This document shows, piece after piece, positions 1 to 12,571 of a stretch of 64,000 nt of DNA (position 1 is the stretch's first letter; every line of letters starts with the position of its first letter). Origin of the DNA: Isoetes taiwanensis (Eukaryota > Streptophyta > Lycopodiopsida > Isoetales > Isoetaceae); the NCBI GenBank assembly GCA_021234155.1, contig JAJEKV010000556.1, positions 62,001 to 126,000 of the forward strand. The letters run 5' to 3'. Under the pieces are notes generated by a model, which searched no databases, was not told the DNA's origin, and saw nothing but the letters and a program-made list of their open reading frames with translations. A program made the position numbers and the translations under genes.

Positions 1-315
1 CTCATGCGCCTGTGTCGAGCTTGAGCAGCCTTCATCCATCTCCCCGAGCCAATCTCAGATTGGGCCTTCGAGGGGCTTCCCTCCTCATGGAAGAGGTTTC
101 TCCCCCGTCTTTGTTATCGGAGGGGCCGTTTTTCAGCTGGCCCCTCCCCGGTTCTCCCAGGGTGGGGGTGGGCCGGGTGGGGCTGGGGCCGGGGAATGTC
201 TCCCTCCAAATGGGGGTCCGGGCAAGGGGGGCTACAAAAGCGGCCATGAAGTTGTATGGTATGGATGGGGATTAAAGAACTAAAGTGCTATGAAGAATTG
301 GAAGATGTTTAAAAG

Positions 316-382
316 CACAAACGATGCCCGCCCTCAGTGGTTGGCATGGGGGGTTTGGGGGTTCAATCTGGGGGGAGGTTGA
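316..382 (+). repeat. tRNA-like SINE head fragment
   Basis: The segment contains a box A-like stretch (GCCCTCAGTGGTTGG) followed about 30 bases later by a box B-like GGTTCAATC, the spacing of a tRNA-type internal pol III promoter. The same sequence, with a few differences, recurs at 16868-16960. Two copies with pol III-like boxes suggest a tRNA-derived SINE family. No tail or target duplication was found here, so this copy may be truncated. Confidence 0.45.
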
Positions 383-659
383 TTAGGTTCTTTGTTTAAA
401 TATTTTGGTATGGGCTTGGTTTGAGTGTGCTTTTTGGAATAGGCTTAGATGGGAAAGGACTAACACAAGCAGAGAAGGCTATAGATCCCGCGCACATTTT
501 GAAGGCTATAGAGCGCATTTTGAGCATGCTTAGGATCTGGAACAAGTCATTGGCGCGCCATGGGTCGCCTAGAGAGACTGACAGTGTGTTGAGAGAGAGC
601 AAGGAGGAAGATAGGTAGGGAAGGAAGCTAGAGAGATAGAGCAGGGAGGAAAATAGGAT

Positions 660-1160
660 GTAAGAAGGCTAGAGAGATTGAGCAGAGAGGAAGAAGGTAA
701 GAGAGGGCTAGAGAGAGAAAGTGAAGTCAGAGAGGGCTAGAGAGAGAAAGTGCTAGGCGCTAGAGAGAGAAACACATATTTGGAGAGAAAGTGCTAGGAA
801 GAAGGTAAGAGAGGGCTAGAGAGAGAAAGTGAAGTCGAGAGGGCTAGAGAGAGAAAATGGCGCCAGAGAGAGAAACACATATTTGAGAGAAAGTGCTAGG
901 GCTTAGAGAGAGAAACACATATTTGGAGCTTCCAACAATGGCTAGAGAGAGAAACACATATTTGGAGAGAAAGTGCTAGGCGCTAGAGAGAGAAACACAT
1001 ATTTGGAGCTTCCAACAATGGCATCAAGAGAAACACATATTTGGAAAACACATATTTGGAGCTTCCAACAATGGCATCAAGAGAAACACATATTTGGAGA
1101 GAAAGTGCTAGGCGCTAGAGAGAGAAACACATATTTGGAGCTTCCAACAATGGCATCAAG
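660..1160. repeat. Purine-rich tandem repeat array
   Basis: Imperfect units built on AGAGAGAGAAACACATATTT recur about nine times. They alternate with two linkers, one reading AAAGTGCTAGGCGCT and one CTTCCAACAATGGCATCAAG. The strand is strongly purine-rich. Short open frames across it are products of the repeat, not genes. The mixed higher-order arrangement suggests repeated local duplication. Confidence 0.8.
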
Positions 1161-2186
1161 CTCGTCCTTATCTTTTCATCAATTACGGCAACCTGGGTGG
1201 CAGATCTGAGTGGCAAATATGCAGCTTTTCCTTGGATTTGATTTTTTGTGCATCTCTTAATGTGGATATATTTATGCTGCCCAGCATCGAAATTGCCATA
1301 GCCGGCTTTAAACCTCAGTTTTTGCTTTGATTTTCTATTGTTCTTTTGGTTCTAGATTGAACTCTGTTTACCTCATTCTAAGTTAAATGCTTTTGACCAG
1401 ATAACTTATGCGTATGTAAAATGTAGGATCCGCTTGCATTATTTTAATATGTTTCTGCAGCAAGAGGAAATGAGATCTAGAAGGAAGCCAGATTAAATTC
1501 TAGGTTCTATGGAATCTTTAACATACAGGTGCCAGATGATTGTGGTTTAGAAAGCATGAGTTCTATTTGTCGCACATCATTGCTCCCTTGCTATCCTGAA
1601 CTTTGCAATCCCAGCTTCCATAGCGTGGCCTTGGCAATTCTGTCTGTCTTTAAGCTCTGCCTTTCGAGTTTTTTTAAGAAATCTATGGCATGGCAATAAT
1701 CGTGCTTGCAAAAGAGGTTTTCTTATTTCTGATTTGGTTTTTCCCTCTCTATTGTACCATGGCGGCGAACCAAGTGGTTTAACCAGAGTTGAAAGGTTGC
1801 TTCACAATCGTGTATCTACTACAAATTTTTTTCCTTCATTCCAGGTCTTATATTGCTCTCTGCAGGCATGTGATAGCCTCTAAAGCGATGTTTTTCCAGT
1901 TTTTTCGGCGCGATTTAAAAATCCTATGGGTTGCATTTTAGTGGCGTTAATAACAAACATCCGTTTGCATGAAATAAATTTGCAAAGGTGGATGAAATGC
2001 ATTCATATGCGAGCTTTGTATGACAATCTATTCTTTTGTTGTAAACGTCTTCGGATTTATACATTAAAGAGATGGGTTCATGGCTGGAATGAATCTGTAT
2101 TGTCCAGGCCCTCAGGTTATGGTCTCATACTCCTTTCCTTTCAGACATAGTAAAGGTACTAATATTATTTCCTTTACTTGATAGAT

Positions 2187-2281
2187 ATGGCGACAAATGG
2201 ACTCTTTGAAGACCAATCAAGTATGAAAATAATAGAGGATGATCTTAAACAGCTAATGGAATGCTTGGATGAGACACACAA
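2187..2281 (+). CDS. Possible coding exon, unidentified gene
   Basis: A short frame starts with ATG and encodes about 31 residues rich in Asp, Glu and Leu. It ends at a possible splice donor (CAA followed by GTAATC). I do not recognise the protein. It could be the first exon of a plus-strand gene that also includes the candidate exons at 5946-6044 and 6894-6988, but nothing links them except strand and order. Low confidence without transcripts. Confidence 0.15.
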
Positions 2282-4394
2282 GTAATCCACACAATTAATC
2301 CAGGACAGTTAATGGTAGACACACAAGTTATCCAGGCAATATGCATCAAGAACAACAAGCTACTGTTGCAACCCCTTAGGGGTTCTAAATAAAAGCAGAA
2401 TATCATCTGCATATAAGAAACTGGACTCGAATAGACAAAAGGATCTTATTGACAAACATCTGGAAATATGGATAATATCCTCTGCATGTAATAGCATCTG
2501 AACTCAATATTGACAAAGGGATCCTGCTAACAAAGATCTGGATGTTTGTAAATGATTGCTGACAGAGGTGCAAAGTTCCAAATGAAGACATTATGGTGAA
2601 AGCTTATTTCATACTGCGAGCAATCACAGACCTTAGCTATCTGAATGTCTGCAACAGATTTAACTTCGCATGCCAATCTACCCTATCCTTAGCACCTGTC
2701 AATGTTGTTTTTTATTTTATACATAAACTCATCCTCTTAGAATGGCAGGATATTAGCCTCATGACCCCAAGTTTCTAGCAAATTAACTTTTGGAATAAGT
2801 TGGCTGTAAACCTTCCAATATTCCATGTACAAAACTGCAGGGTCTCGAATTCCTATTCATAGCGAGTTGCATATTTGCGGTTTGTAAGGCCACATCATCA
2901 TTCAAAAAAATAAAAAATGTTCAGAAACCATTTTCCTCACTTTAAGCCATTCCCTTCTTCTTGCTTCAAGCCGAGCTGGTGCTAGATTATGATCTAAGCA
3001 TATCCCACGATGTCCTTTTAAATGTGAGCAATGATCAGGAACGTGCTGCTTGGTTGCCATGGTTGCAAATTTAACACTAATAGGGCAATTGGTCGCTTTC
3101 CCTTCCACTCTAAAAGCATAGACTTGCTACTGGTTTTTGAAAAAATCTTTGTATTCCTTTTGCTTTCAAGCTTCATGTTCCATGAGAAGGCTGTCAAATA
3201 CTTCTTTAGATAAACCCGCTTGCTCTTTATTGTAGAAAAGATTTTTAAGTATCTACTTTGTTCTCTGTTTGTTGCTCGATCAATTGCCTATTATTAGTCT
3301 ATTAGAGATTGTGTTGTATATTAAACGAATACTTGCAAGATAATATTTAAATAAGTAGATTGTATACTTTGTTTTTCGGAAATTAATCTCCTTATTGAGT
3401 ATGGGAGCATTTTGTGTTTTACTATCCAAAAGTAAGTTGCTCAATCTGTCTTCTTTTTTTATGCCATATTTGCTAGAGCATGCAATAAGAATAATAAAGG
3501 TTGTTTGTTTCTTTTAAAACTCTGAATTACGTGAGCCGTATATGTTTTACAAAATGTGAGAGGCAAGTTGCGCAATGGGTTTGAGTTTGCTAATATATAT
3601 GGTTTCTTGATGGGTTTGGGTTCGCTAATATATATCATTTCTTGGCAAACTTGATATCTCCTTCGATGTCCTAAGTTTTGTAAGACTACAAGCTACCACA
3701 TCCAAGTTTTAGAATTATATCTTGAAGTACAAATATTTCAACTCCAATGATACAGTGTTTCCTTGCATAATCTTATCAAGCTTAAACAATTAAAACTTGT
3801 GCGCGAGAAATGCAGACTCTTTTTATGTTTGAATACATAGATACACCTTAACAGTAGTTTCTACATTCTCATTCGAATTGGTTCTTTTCCTTTCCCTTTA
3901 ACTGAGTATATGAGCCATACTATGATGAGTTGATTTTGCCTGACCAGCTGCTCCATATGATGCTACATACAGCTTCAGTGGGCATACTGGGATTGTATCT
4001 CCAGGAGGTGATCGATATGCGCACTCTATTGTGTCCTCCAACACTTCATTGATATGTATCATTGTACAGTTCGTCAACAGACTTATTACTGCTAAGGTTT
4101 TTTCCCATGAAAACCCTTCGGGGTGGGGTTTTTTTTAACCCTGGGCAGTAATATATCTGTTGCGCTCTCTCTTTGTTTGGGTCCCATAAACAAATTCAAT
4201 CCAATTCTAATTAGCAGTATTGAATCCAAAATCAAGGTCCAACGCCATAGCAATTGCCAAAATAATAGTTGTATGCTTCAAATTATGAAATAACATGCTT
4301 TAATGTAACAACACATATTGGCTATGTTTTTTATGTTCTAACATACCTAGCTCACACATTAATACACCACTCTTTGCAAACAATCACATGGAAT

Positions 4395-4421
4395 GCCCAC
4401 CGAAGGTGGGCAATTTTCTAG
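4395..4421 (+). mobile_element. Helitron 3' terminus (candidate)
   Basis: A 7-bp stem (GCCCACC/GGTGGGC) with the loop GAA is followed by six bases and CTAG, with T as the next base. Helitrons end in a GC-rich hairpin a few bases before a CTRR terminus and insert between A and T, so this matches the expected architecture. The 5' end (TC after A) was not located, so the element's length is unknown. A near-identical design on the minus strand ends at 42487. Confidence 0.5.
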
Positions 4422-4464
4422 TAAATCATAAAAGAAGGCTTTATTGACCATAAAAGAAGGCTTT

Positions 4465-4833
4465 AGGGTCCAGTCACATGATGCTGTCAACAGGGTTCAC
4501 AAGCCGTCAATCGTAGAAATGGAAAGGGTCACATGCCAGATTTTGACAGGGAAGAAACCCTGTTGATAGGGATCCGTTCAGCGGGCTTCTGCATCGGATG
4601 GAAGCATTGCCGTCAACAGGGATCTCAGAGATGAGGACAGCTGGAAGATTTTCTAGCACTTGGCAGCAATCCCTCTTCTTGATCACACACAGGCGCGCCA
4701 AATTTTCTTGCTTCCGGTCTTTCTTTGCAACGTGGAAGCCTTCCTTTGACAGGATCATGTGACCCAAGCAAAAAAATTCGGTTCCTGTCAACGGCAACGA
4801 ATCCCTGTTACCAGCTTCATGTGACCGGACCCT
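4465..4833. mobile_element. MITE-like foldback element, about 370 bp
   Basis: The ends form imperfect terminal inverted repeats of about 32 bp, starting AGGGTCC and containing GTCACATGA. They enclose about 300 bp without a transposase. The interior repeats related pieces around AACAGGG. Just outside the left end there is a short direct duplication (CATAAAAGAAGGCTTTA), and TTATTGACC occurs next to both ends. The minus-strand open frame at 4507-4797 lies inside and has no recognisable product. Confidence 0.55.
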
Positions 4834-5945
4834 TATTGACCATGAATAGGACTTTTTTGAATGGTGACGTCCATAGTATTTTCGTAGCCAAATAATGTGT
4901 GGGAGGTGTGGGCCCTCATTTCATTCTATTAGAAAACACTTGCTTTCTTTCTGTGTTGCGGCATGGTGGCCGGCTCAATAGGCATAAGGAGATTTGATTT
5001 TACTTGCCTAAAAGATGGCAGTTATATGTTTGATGGGTGAACTGATGCGCACAAATACGTATGCTATGAAGCGGCTACCTGTTGCGATGGTTCCCAGCAA
5101 GGCTTAAATGCCAAAACGTCTACCAAATGTCGAAAAACAGGTCTGGATGTACACTTTTCCAGTTTATAGGGTTGATTTATACGTGCTTTCTCTTAAGAAA
5201 TTTTCTTAAGCTTCAAAATGGTTATCCATTGATTGTAAGGCAGTGATAGTTGTCTGTACAAAGGGATTCGTCTGCATAAGAAGTATGGATTCGAACTGGA
5301 TGAGATGATAAAACAAGGATCAAACACATGCTGCACATATCAGGAGCGAATAAATTCAGGTTTGAAAGTGAAAATTTGCTTAGAAATATTTATGTAAGCA
5401 CATTTACATGTTTATGAAATCGGGTTTAAGGAACAACAGGAAATGGTTTAGTGTTCTTAAAACAGAGATAGAGACAATCTGATCTTAGTAAACTACATGA
5501 TTATACGAAAATGACCTAGTCGTAGCTAGTATGTGAAGATAGAATCGTAAAGAGAAGGAAGAAGACATTTACTGATTTGTGTTGCAGGTCCGGTACAGGT
5601 GCTTAGAGTAAAACAGCCAGCAATAGATGCATGGCACATGCATTGAAAGTATAAAATTCTGAAACTGAAAAATGATACAGTAGTTAGATTTAGATAAGGC
5701 AAAAATATAAGCTGGGCATACATACATTTAGCATATGATTAGATTAAGAATAGAGACTGATGTAAGCTGTCTAAGGGATGTAAGAATGCTGACAATGGGC
5801 AGCAAGACTGATGTTTAAGATTAAGTTTGAATTTTTTATGACCCAACAGTAGGTGAAGGGCGAAGAGCCATGTGATTGTATAGCTTACCTGTCACTCCTC
5901 TCCTCATTACCAAATATTTGCTAATGTTGGTCTGTTTGGGTGCAG

Positions 5946-6044
5946 GTAACCACGATCACATCTCCTGGTTGTTTGGTCACACATTTGGATGATATAAATC
6001 ATTCTTACTTTATTGAAGAATATTGCATAAATGGGGAACCAATG
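5946..6044 (+). CDS. Possible internal exon, unidentified gene
   Basis: A stretch of exactly 33 codons without a stop lies between an acceptor (GGGTGCAG) and a donor (ATG followed by GTGAGA). The encoded peptide (contains HSYFIEEYCINGEPM) looks protein-like rather than random, but I do not recognise it. It lies 850 bp upstream of the next candidate exon in the same direction. If real, it belongs to the host gene into whose neighbourhood the LTR elements inserted. Confidence 0.3.
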
Positions 6045-6499
6045 GTGAGATCTTTCCAATTCTATGCTGGTTTTCATGTAAAATCAGAAGAAGAATATAT
6101 GGTTGAAGCATATGGAACTTGGCATAACATCTAAATGGCGGTTTTTCAGCTAAGAAAAGCTTAGATTATGCTGTTTTGTAAACATATATCAGTTGGGTGC
6201 ATAGCAGACTATGAATTGTAATAAATTTAAGTAGAAAAAAACGTTGTTAGCACATTAGTGAAAGTAAAGTACAGATGGTTACATGGTATACTATGACTTA
6301 CAAAAAAGTTAAATGGGAAAAGCAGGAATTGATTCTTAATATCTATTTGCCGAAATGTCTATGTTCTGATTTTCATTTAAAAAGAACTTGTTTACTATAT
6401 CACAATGTACAAAATCATAAAAGTATTCCTTATATGTTTAAGCTTTAGGTTTATCACTATCATATAAAAATATGTCAGCAGTGGGAAGATTGGGAAAAA

Positions 6500-6553
6500 T
6501 GTGACGTGGCTTGAGGGAAAAAAAGTGACGTGGAGCAAGAAAAAGATGACGTG
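6500..6553. promoter_or_regulatory. Cluster of three TGACGTG motifs
   Basis: TGACGTG occurs three times in about 55 bases, twice as GTGACGTGG. The ACGT core is the binding site of plant bZIP factors, and a cluster can act as an ABRE or G-box-type module. No gene start is visible directly downstream, so a regulatory role is only a possibility. The surrounding repeats of AAAAA suggest it could also be a decayed tandem repeat. Confidence 0.25.
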
Positions 6554-6893
6554 TTCAGGGGCAAAAAATTCCACATCAGCAAGTCAGATTGGGATGGAGG
6601 GCCAGGATTTCTTTAGACAAATAGGGCAATTTAGTCCCTCTGCTTGGCGATTGATGCACGCCATAGCTGCTCTATGATTTCCACAGGGATTTGCTACGGT
6701 TGCTTTGAAGTGGGCTTCCCTTAGATACGACACAGCCTCTACGGATCAATTCTTGAGAAAAAGCTCTAGATATCGATTTTGGGCACAGTATTCTCTGCAA
6801 AACAATCTTGCAGCAAAAAGGGCGTTTAAATCGTCTGTGAATTCATGAAATGGGTCAAATTCAACCTGATATTGATTCTTTAATCTCTTTTAG

Positions 6894-6988
6894 GGATGCA
6901 GCATCACTGCCGCCATCTCCACTGCCACGAACCCCACTGTAATTTTAGAGAGCAAGAAAATGTACATGCACAGGTCGATCCTTCCGAG
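6894..6988 (+). CDS. Possible internal exon, unidentified gene (copy A)
   Basis: After a pyrimidine-rich acceptor (TCTTTTAG) an open frame of 31 codons plus two bases runs to a donor (GAG followed by GTAAAC). The peptide includes TNPTVILESKKMYMHRSILP, which has the composition of a conserved protein, but I cannot name the family. The LTR element starts about 100 bp downstream, probably inside the following intron. The exon is repeated at 17203-17297 because the whole block is duplicated. Confidence 0.35.
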
Positions 6989-7091
6989 GTAAACAATCCA
7001 CCTCTGTTTTATGTCATATTGATACCTCTGTGTTTTGTGGCCTTTTTGTAGTCTAGATAGTGCTTTCTTAGGCTTCGATTTGAGTCAGCGG

Positions 7092-7273
7092 TGTTGGAAT
7101 ATGACAAAAAGATGACTGGTAGTCTTCTAGCCGTTAACAGTAGATGAGATTCTGCTGCAGCATTTACTATTTGTTCCTAACTTCAAGGAACTCTTTTATA
7201 TGTATTCCTATTGATAATGAAAACACACGGTTGCTTCTTTGAGATCGGCGCTTCCAATTCTCGTTTTCTAATA
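7092..7273 (+). mobile_element. Copia-type LTR, copy A (182 bp)
   Basis: The segment starts TGTTGGAATATGAC and ends TTTTCTAATA. It is immediately followed by TGGTATCAGAGC, the complement of the initiator tRNA-Met 3' end used as primer by most plant copia elements. It is preceded by AGCGG, the target duplication of the related full element at 17400-23220. Further copies of the LTR lie at 17400-17581 and 23043-23220. The rest of this copy's element is cut by the inner LTR element at 7564. Confidence 0.85.
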
Positions 7274-7285
7274 TGGTATCAGAGC
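7274..7285 (+). other. Primer-binding site (initiator tRNA-Met)
   Basis: TGGTATCAGAGC directly abuts the LTR end and is the standard copia-type primer-binding site. It fixes both the LTR boundary and the element's plus orientation. Confidence 0.85.
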
Positions 7286-7563
7286 GGGTGGCTCTTGAGA
7301 CTAAGAGCTTTAGGGAGTGAAGAAAGGAGTGACAGGTTTCCCATTGAGGTTTGCCTATGGCCTTGGGCCGGATGATCACGAAGGACCATGGAAAACCGTT
7401 GGAACTGTCTGAGATATGTCATTATTTGGTGTGTCTTATGGGAAGGGGCCACCATGGATATGGCATGGAGAATCTTGATGCAAGTAGCAAGGCAGGCTAT
7501 AGGAATCCAAAAAGATCCCATGAAGAAGCTGATGGCAGCACGAAAGCTAGAGACAATGTGGAT

Positions 7564-9243
7564 TGTGACGTCCCCTACTCATATACGGTGCCCTCACCAT
7601 ATACAAACAGGAGTTCATCCCCATACCAGCTCCATGCTAATCTGGGGGCCCTCCACATGACGACACCGCAAGAACCGTGGCGGGTTCGAGTGGGAAGAGT
7701 GGAAGGGTCATTGCGCCCCGTCTCCCTCAGGGCCTACCTAGCTGCGGAAGCGTAAACATACATGTCAGTAGCACATACATCAACATCATATGACCATCAC
7801 GAAGGATGGTCCTCCACATATCTGCATAGACAAAGATCAGCACATCACATAGGGAATCCTACCCAAGGCTCGAGACTCAAAGGGATGACGGGGCGGCTTG
7901 AGTCTCGAGTTCATTGCGCATGTAATTCATGGCAATGGATTTGCCGGCATATGAACATGGCTTAGGGTTGTCCACTCCATCCGCCCCTCCACATTGCACA
8001 CTTTACGAGTGGTGCGAAAAGTGTCGGGACTGGGATCAGCCCACGGATGCATAGCCAAAGGGCTACTCACGGGCTCATCCTCCCAGCCCGATGGGGCGGT
8101 AGGGATCACTCCCTCCAGAGATCTACATCTTGACTCAAGGTGACTAGAGGGCCACCGCCTCGTGATCTCGGACCGAACCCATGGAAAGTGAACACCACTT
8201 CACGGGTGTCGAGCCCATGCCTTGCCCACACGCAGTGGCAAGCCATTGGACCTAGTCACAATGATCCCCGGTAGGCTTTACACACCAGAGGGATCGTTCA
8301 AGAGTCAGGACATGAACCTCCTTCTCAGCCAGTCTGGCCCCTTCACCCACATCCCGGTGTGGCTCTTGTGCACAGGCCGAATCTACAGTGTGCTAGAGAG
8401 GCTACTCTAGGAGCATCAACTACAAAGCTTTAGGTCTCTACCCCCCTTCCCAATACAAGGAGTTCATAGAGATACATCATACATATACTTCACAGAGAAC
8501 TAAAGAACTAGATCTAATCTACATCATAGAGTTAGGTTCTTTAGTTAGAATCTGCTATCTAGAGATCTAGAGGGCTGCTATGGGCAATTTAAGAGGCTAA
8601 ACCTACTGATTCGATGGCTGAAATGGGGTTTAGACTACTAAATTGCCTAAATACGATCCTTGAGTTTCCTCCTCGACTGAACTTCGACCATCTGCTGAAA
8701 TGCTCGAATCAAGGAAAACTAATGATGCGGTTCTCTCGGGGCCAGAGTGCGGGGAGGCGTTTTAGCTCTTGGGACAGTCCAAAAGCGAGCTCTAAAACCC
8801 TAGAAACGAAAATGGGCAAGTTAGGGTTCTCCTACTTAAATAGACAAGGGGGTTGGCTAGGGTTTCCAATTATCCCCTTTAGGCATGTGGGATAATTGGG
8901 AATGGGCCCACTTGCCTTTAATGGCTAGGTGGCCAAATGTGCCCACATGGAAATGTGTGCACCCAATTAATGTGTACATTGGAAAATGTGCACATTAATT
9001 GCACACCCAGGTATGGCCCACTTGGCATCAAGTGGCCACATGGAAATGTGTGCCCACATTAATGTGTACATTGGAAAATGTGCACATTAATACTAATGCA
9101 CATTCTTAGCAAGTTGCCCCCTAGGGGCTACCCCTTGGCTACACGTCGTACGTACCGCCGGTCGGGGTGGCGGTGTGCGGTGTGGCGAGGCGATGCAAGT
9201 ATAACGATCCCGGGACCGTATAATATGTCTTTGGAACGTCACA
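7564..9243 (-). mobile_element. Long LTR of inner element, copy A (1.68 kb)
   Basis: The block starts TGTGACGTCC and ends GGAACGTCACA, so its termini are short inverted repeats beginning TG and ending CA. The left flank is TGGAT, the target duplication that also flanks copy B. To the right, on the minus strand, a polypurine run (AAGGTGGGGAGAA) precedes the LTR. This makes it the 3' LTR of an element lying on the minus strand. It was inserted into the internal region of the copia-type element. LTR length suggests a gypsy-type or large derivative element. Confidence 0.7.
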
Positions 9244-9256
9244 TTCTCCCCACCTT
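9244..9256 (-). other. Polypurine tract of inner LTR element
   Basis: Read on the minus strand, AAGGTGGGGAGAA abuts the start of the LTR (TGTGACG). This is where plus-strand DNA synthesis starts in LTR elements, and it gives the element's orientation. Confidence 0.6.
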
Positions 9257-9309
9257 GAAATGATGCTGTCCGCAGCATCGTGGGTCTCCCCACCTTGGAA
9301 TCTTCCTAA

Positions 9310-9865
9310 CCTGCAATCAACCTGATGCATACGATATACTACTATAATACTTACACATTTATTACGATTACCTTAAGGTAATATTTTTAAATCATTATTA
9401 CGCCATTACATTATCAAATAAGTTGTCAATTAAGTAACTTCTACTAAAATAAGGTACTTATTAGTTTCTATTATCACAACATTTAGTTTATCACAATTTA
9501 ACACTTTCATATACAATTATTATTTAAGGTACTCTTCATTCCTTGCAACACATTCCAACAAAATTTGTGTTGCAGGTCTTCGCACCTTAAAATCCTGCAT
9601 TAATTTTACAATATCTATAATTACATACTTACTATCTTAATTATTAGAATTACTCTAAGGTAATGTTTAAGACATTACTATTTCGTTATCCTATTAACTT
9701 ATCACATCATAACTTAATCCATAAGGTAATTATTAACCTTACTTAATACAACATTTAAGTTTATCAAAGTTTATCAATTTCATACAAAATTTACACTTCT
9801 AAGGTACCCTTCATCCCTTGCAACACATTATAACAACATTTGTGTTGCAAGCCTTCGTGAGTTCG
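9310..9865. repeat. Two imperfect tandem units of about 275 bp
   Basis: Two consecutive AT-rich units share the order TTACTCTAAGGTAAT-like start, a TTTATCACAATTT-like middle, and an end reading CCTTGCAACACATT then TTTGTGTTGCA. The palindromic AAGGTAAT/ATTACCTT-type motif recurs again near 10470. They lie inside the inner LTR element. Confidence 0.6.
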
Positions 9866-12571
9866 ACCTCCTTGCCCTCCGGGGCTCTATTGGCCCCAGT
9901 CGACACTACCTATTATTAATTATTACAAAAAAATTTTGGTTATATGGTGACCACCCCACCTATCTACATGGATGCATGGCTAATCTCGTGGGAAGAGGGT
10001 GGATCTTCCATTATGGCCGTGGAGCGGCCGCCTATATGCCTATATATGGCTCATGCCTACACCTCTAGTTGCCCGGTGTGGAGGATATCCTTCCCGTGGG
10101 GCGTGAAGGATAGATTCCTCCTATCAAAGCATATATGGGGCTAAAGGTGCCTTTCCTATCAATGCATTCCTTAATGACCTCCTTTCTCTCGAGGTCGTCT
10201 ACTTCCGTGGGACAGCAGTAGACTTTCTAATCTACCTTCCACTCGTCCGGTGGAACGCGGTCATGCCTACATTGACATTACACCACCCGCCCTAGAGATC
10301 ACCGTAGTGGTCTCATCATCGGTAACTTTCGCGCATGCAATCCATACCAAGCATAGGTTGCATGCGCAGATTAATCTTAACTACACATGAAACTAATCTA
10401 AACACAAATCGACATGCCTGAGCCAATTTTTTTTTTACGGCTCCCTTAATGCATGTGATTAACATAATTACCCTAAGGTAATATTTATGAATTAACATTA
10501 TCATAGTATCGGATACATTACTTCCGATAGTACAATTATATTTACTCTAAGCTTTGCAATATTTAACGACTTTTAGATCGCGATTATTTAAACAATAACC
10601 ACGATTTAGACCTATTGTATTATAGGCGGGGTTTTAATTATCATACACAAGAATTAGATGTGCTTCTTATTCTCTTCCTTGGGTCTGCATTACCCTTGGA
10701 AGTATATCCTAAGATGCACTTAAGTATATCCAATTCTATTTTCTATTTATATTTATAAGGACCTATAGCTATCCTTGGAAGGAATTGCATCCTTGCGAAG
10801 GATTAATTAACATGCTACTTCACATTATCGTTGTTATTTAACTTATTTCCCTATGATACATATCATTACAACAATTTCTATGCGGTTATTAGGGTCTATA
10901 TTTAACTTATCAATAAGACACATTAAAGCTTATAATGCATGCGCACAACTTACCTAAGGCTAGAATGCATCCACCCATTGAGCCGGCGTCGAGTAGTTTG
11001 GAGGTGACTTGGTCGTTCATTGCTCCCATAGTTTTGCTCCACTTCGTTGGTGTAGTTCACTACTACGTCGGGTCTCGCGACGTTGAAGGCCTCCCGAGCT
11101 ATCTATCTATCTATCTTACGCTCTATTCGCCCGGCCATTGCGGAGTGAACTCTATTCTGGTCGGTCAATTCGGTGCAAGTACGTTCAATCATAAGATTGA
11201 GCCCTCCCACTTTCTTCGAAAAGAAAATGGTCCTGCACCCCTTCAATGACATTGCACACAACGTCATATCTATTCTCTCCCCTTAAGAGGTTATACGCTT
11301 CTTACTTAGCGCATTAAGTTACTAGCCTTAGCTAACATATATAACCATCTAAGATGGATGCACATATTATGTTATCATTTATTTCAATATAATTATGGGT
11401 TATCTACTTAGTTAGAACGATTCTAAACCACAAGGTTTTGTCATGACGACAATTCCTTTTGTCTCAAAAGACTATTTGATTACTATAATTCTTATTTTAG
11501 ATGTACCTTGCATGTACTATTATTTTATTATTCTAGAGATTCCCCCTTTCTTAGTTATTTAAACTCTTGGAATATTCCTACCAATCGAATTGATGTCATC
11601 GTAACAAGTTGGCCGGACTTGTTAGATTACTTCTTTTCTTTCGGTTGGATTATTCTTTTGGAGATACTAGATTTATACATGGTCAACAATTATCCTAGTA
11701 ATGATTCCTTCTTAGCGAGGAGATCAATCTCACCAAGTGGTTTCAATACGTTGGATGTCTATTGACAATCGTGTATAATTTTAGTTACTCCTATGCGTCT
11801 CCTTCCCAATTGGGCAATCCTTTCAACGAGAATATCCGGAATTGCCTTCTAATCCCAATATGGATGTTACCATCCATACATTTAACCTACTAGGCCCCAT
11901 GGCCTTAGATCCTTGAGCTTGCTAGAAGCTCATCCACTCGTTGCCTGCTTGAAGGAGCAAGGTAACGTTCTTCCGAGTCGCTCGATACTTCAGTCTCCTT
12001 GACGGTGGCTCCTCTTTGATGTAGAGGTTGGAGGCTTTGATGGCGTAGTTGATCACTTGAATCTTCCATGCCGCTTTTCAAAAGCCTGAAAGTGGCGCTG
12101 TTGAAAGAGATCTTTCATCTTGAACTCTTTGTCTTGGCAGCTAAAGGATGACTCTGTATCCGATATTGTTTCTTCGACTCCATCGATGTCTCATACGTCG
12201 AGTCCTCTTGTCGTTATCGTGTTGCCCGAAGAGTGTTGACGATGTTGATTGCTTCACCCCTGCAACTTGCATGACATCTCTTCCTTTGATGTGTTACGCT
12301 ATGGGAGGGAAGAAATAACAAGGGAACTATACATGCACAACATATAGCTTACATAATTACAATTACTACTAGAGCTATTAGGTCTCCCTTGTGCCTCCCT
12401 TCCGAGTTGGACACCTACTCCTTGGCAATGTCATCGGCGTTCCTCGGTGCAATGGTGTTGACGATCTATATCCTCCTATTTGTGCGCCGCTCGTACTCGG
12501 GGTAACTTGTTGATATACTTGGGCCCCTCCGATGTTTTGTCGGCTATGGCACAACCGCTTTGCATCACATT

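Larger units (their letters stand above)
6665..9243. repeat. Large direct duplication, copy A
   Basis: This 2.58-kb block matches 16974-19561 over its whole length. It includes 425 bp of host sequence with a candidate exon, the copia-type LTR with its primer-binding site, and a 1.7-kb LTR of a second element. Long stretches are identical; differences concentrate in CG-rich patches. Beyond 9243 copy A continues into the interior of the second element, whereas copy B returns to the copia-type element. Confidence 0.9.

Noticed and set aside
660-1210. 78-aa frame with repeated NTYLELPTMAS
   Set aside because: It is the translation of the tandem repeat array; no start context or domain.
7351-7755. 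134-aa frame just after the copia-type LTR
   Set aside because: It crosses from the element leader into the nested LTR at 7564, so it cannot be one gene; no gag motif seen.
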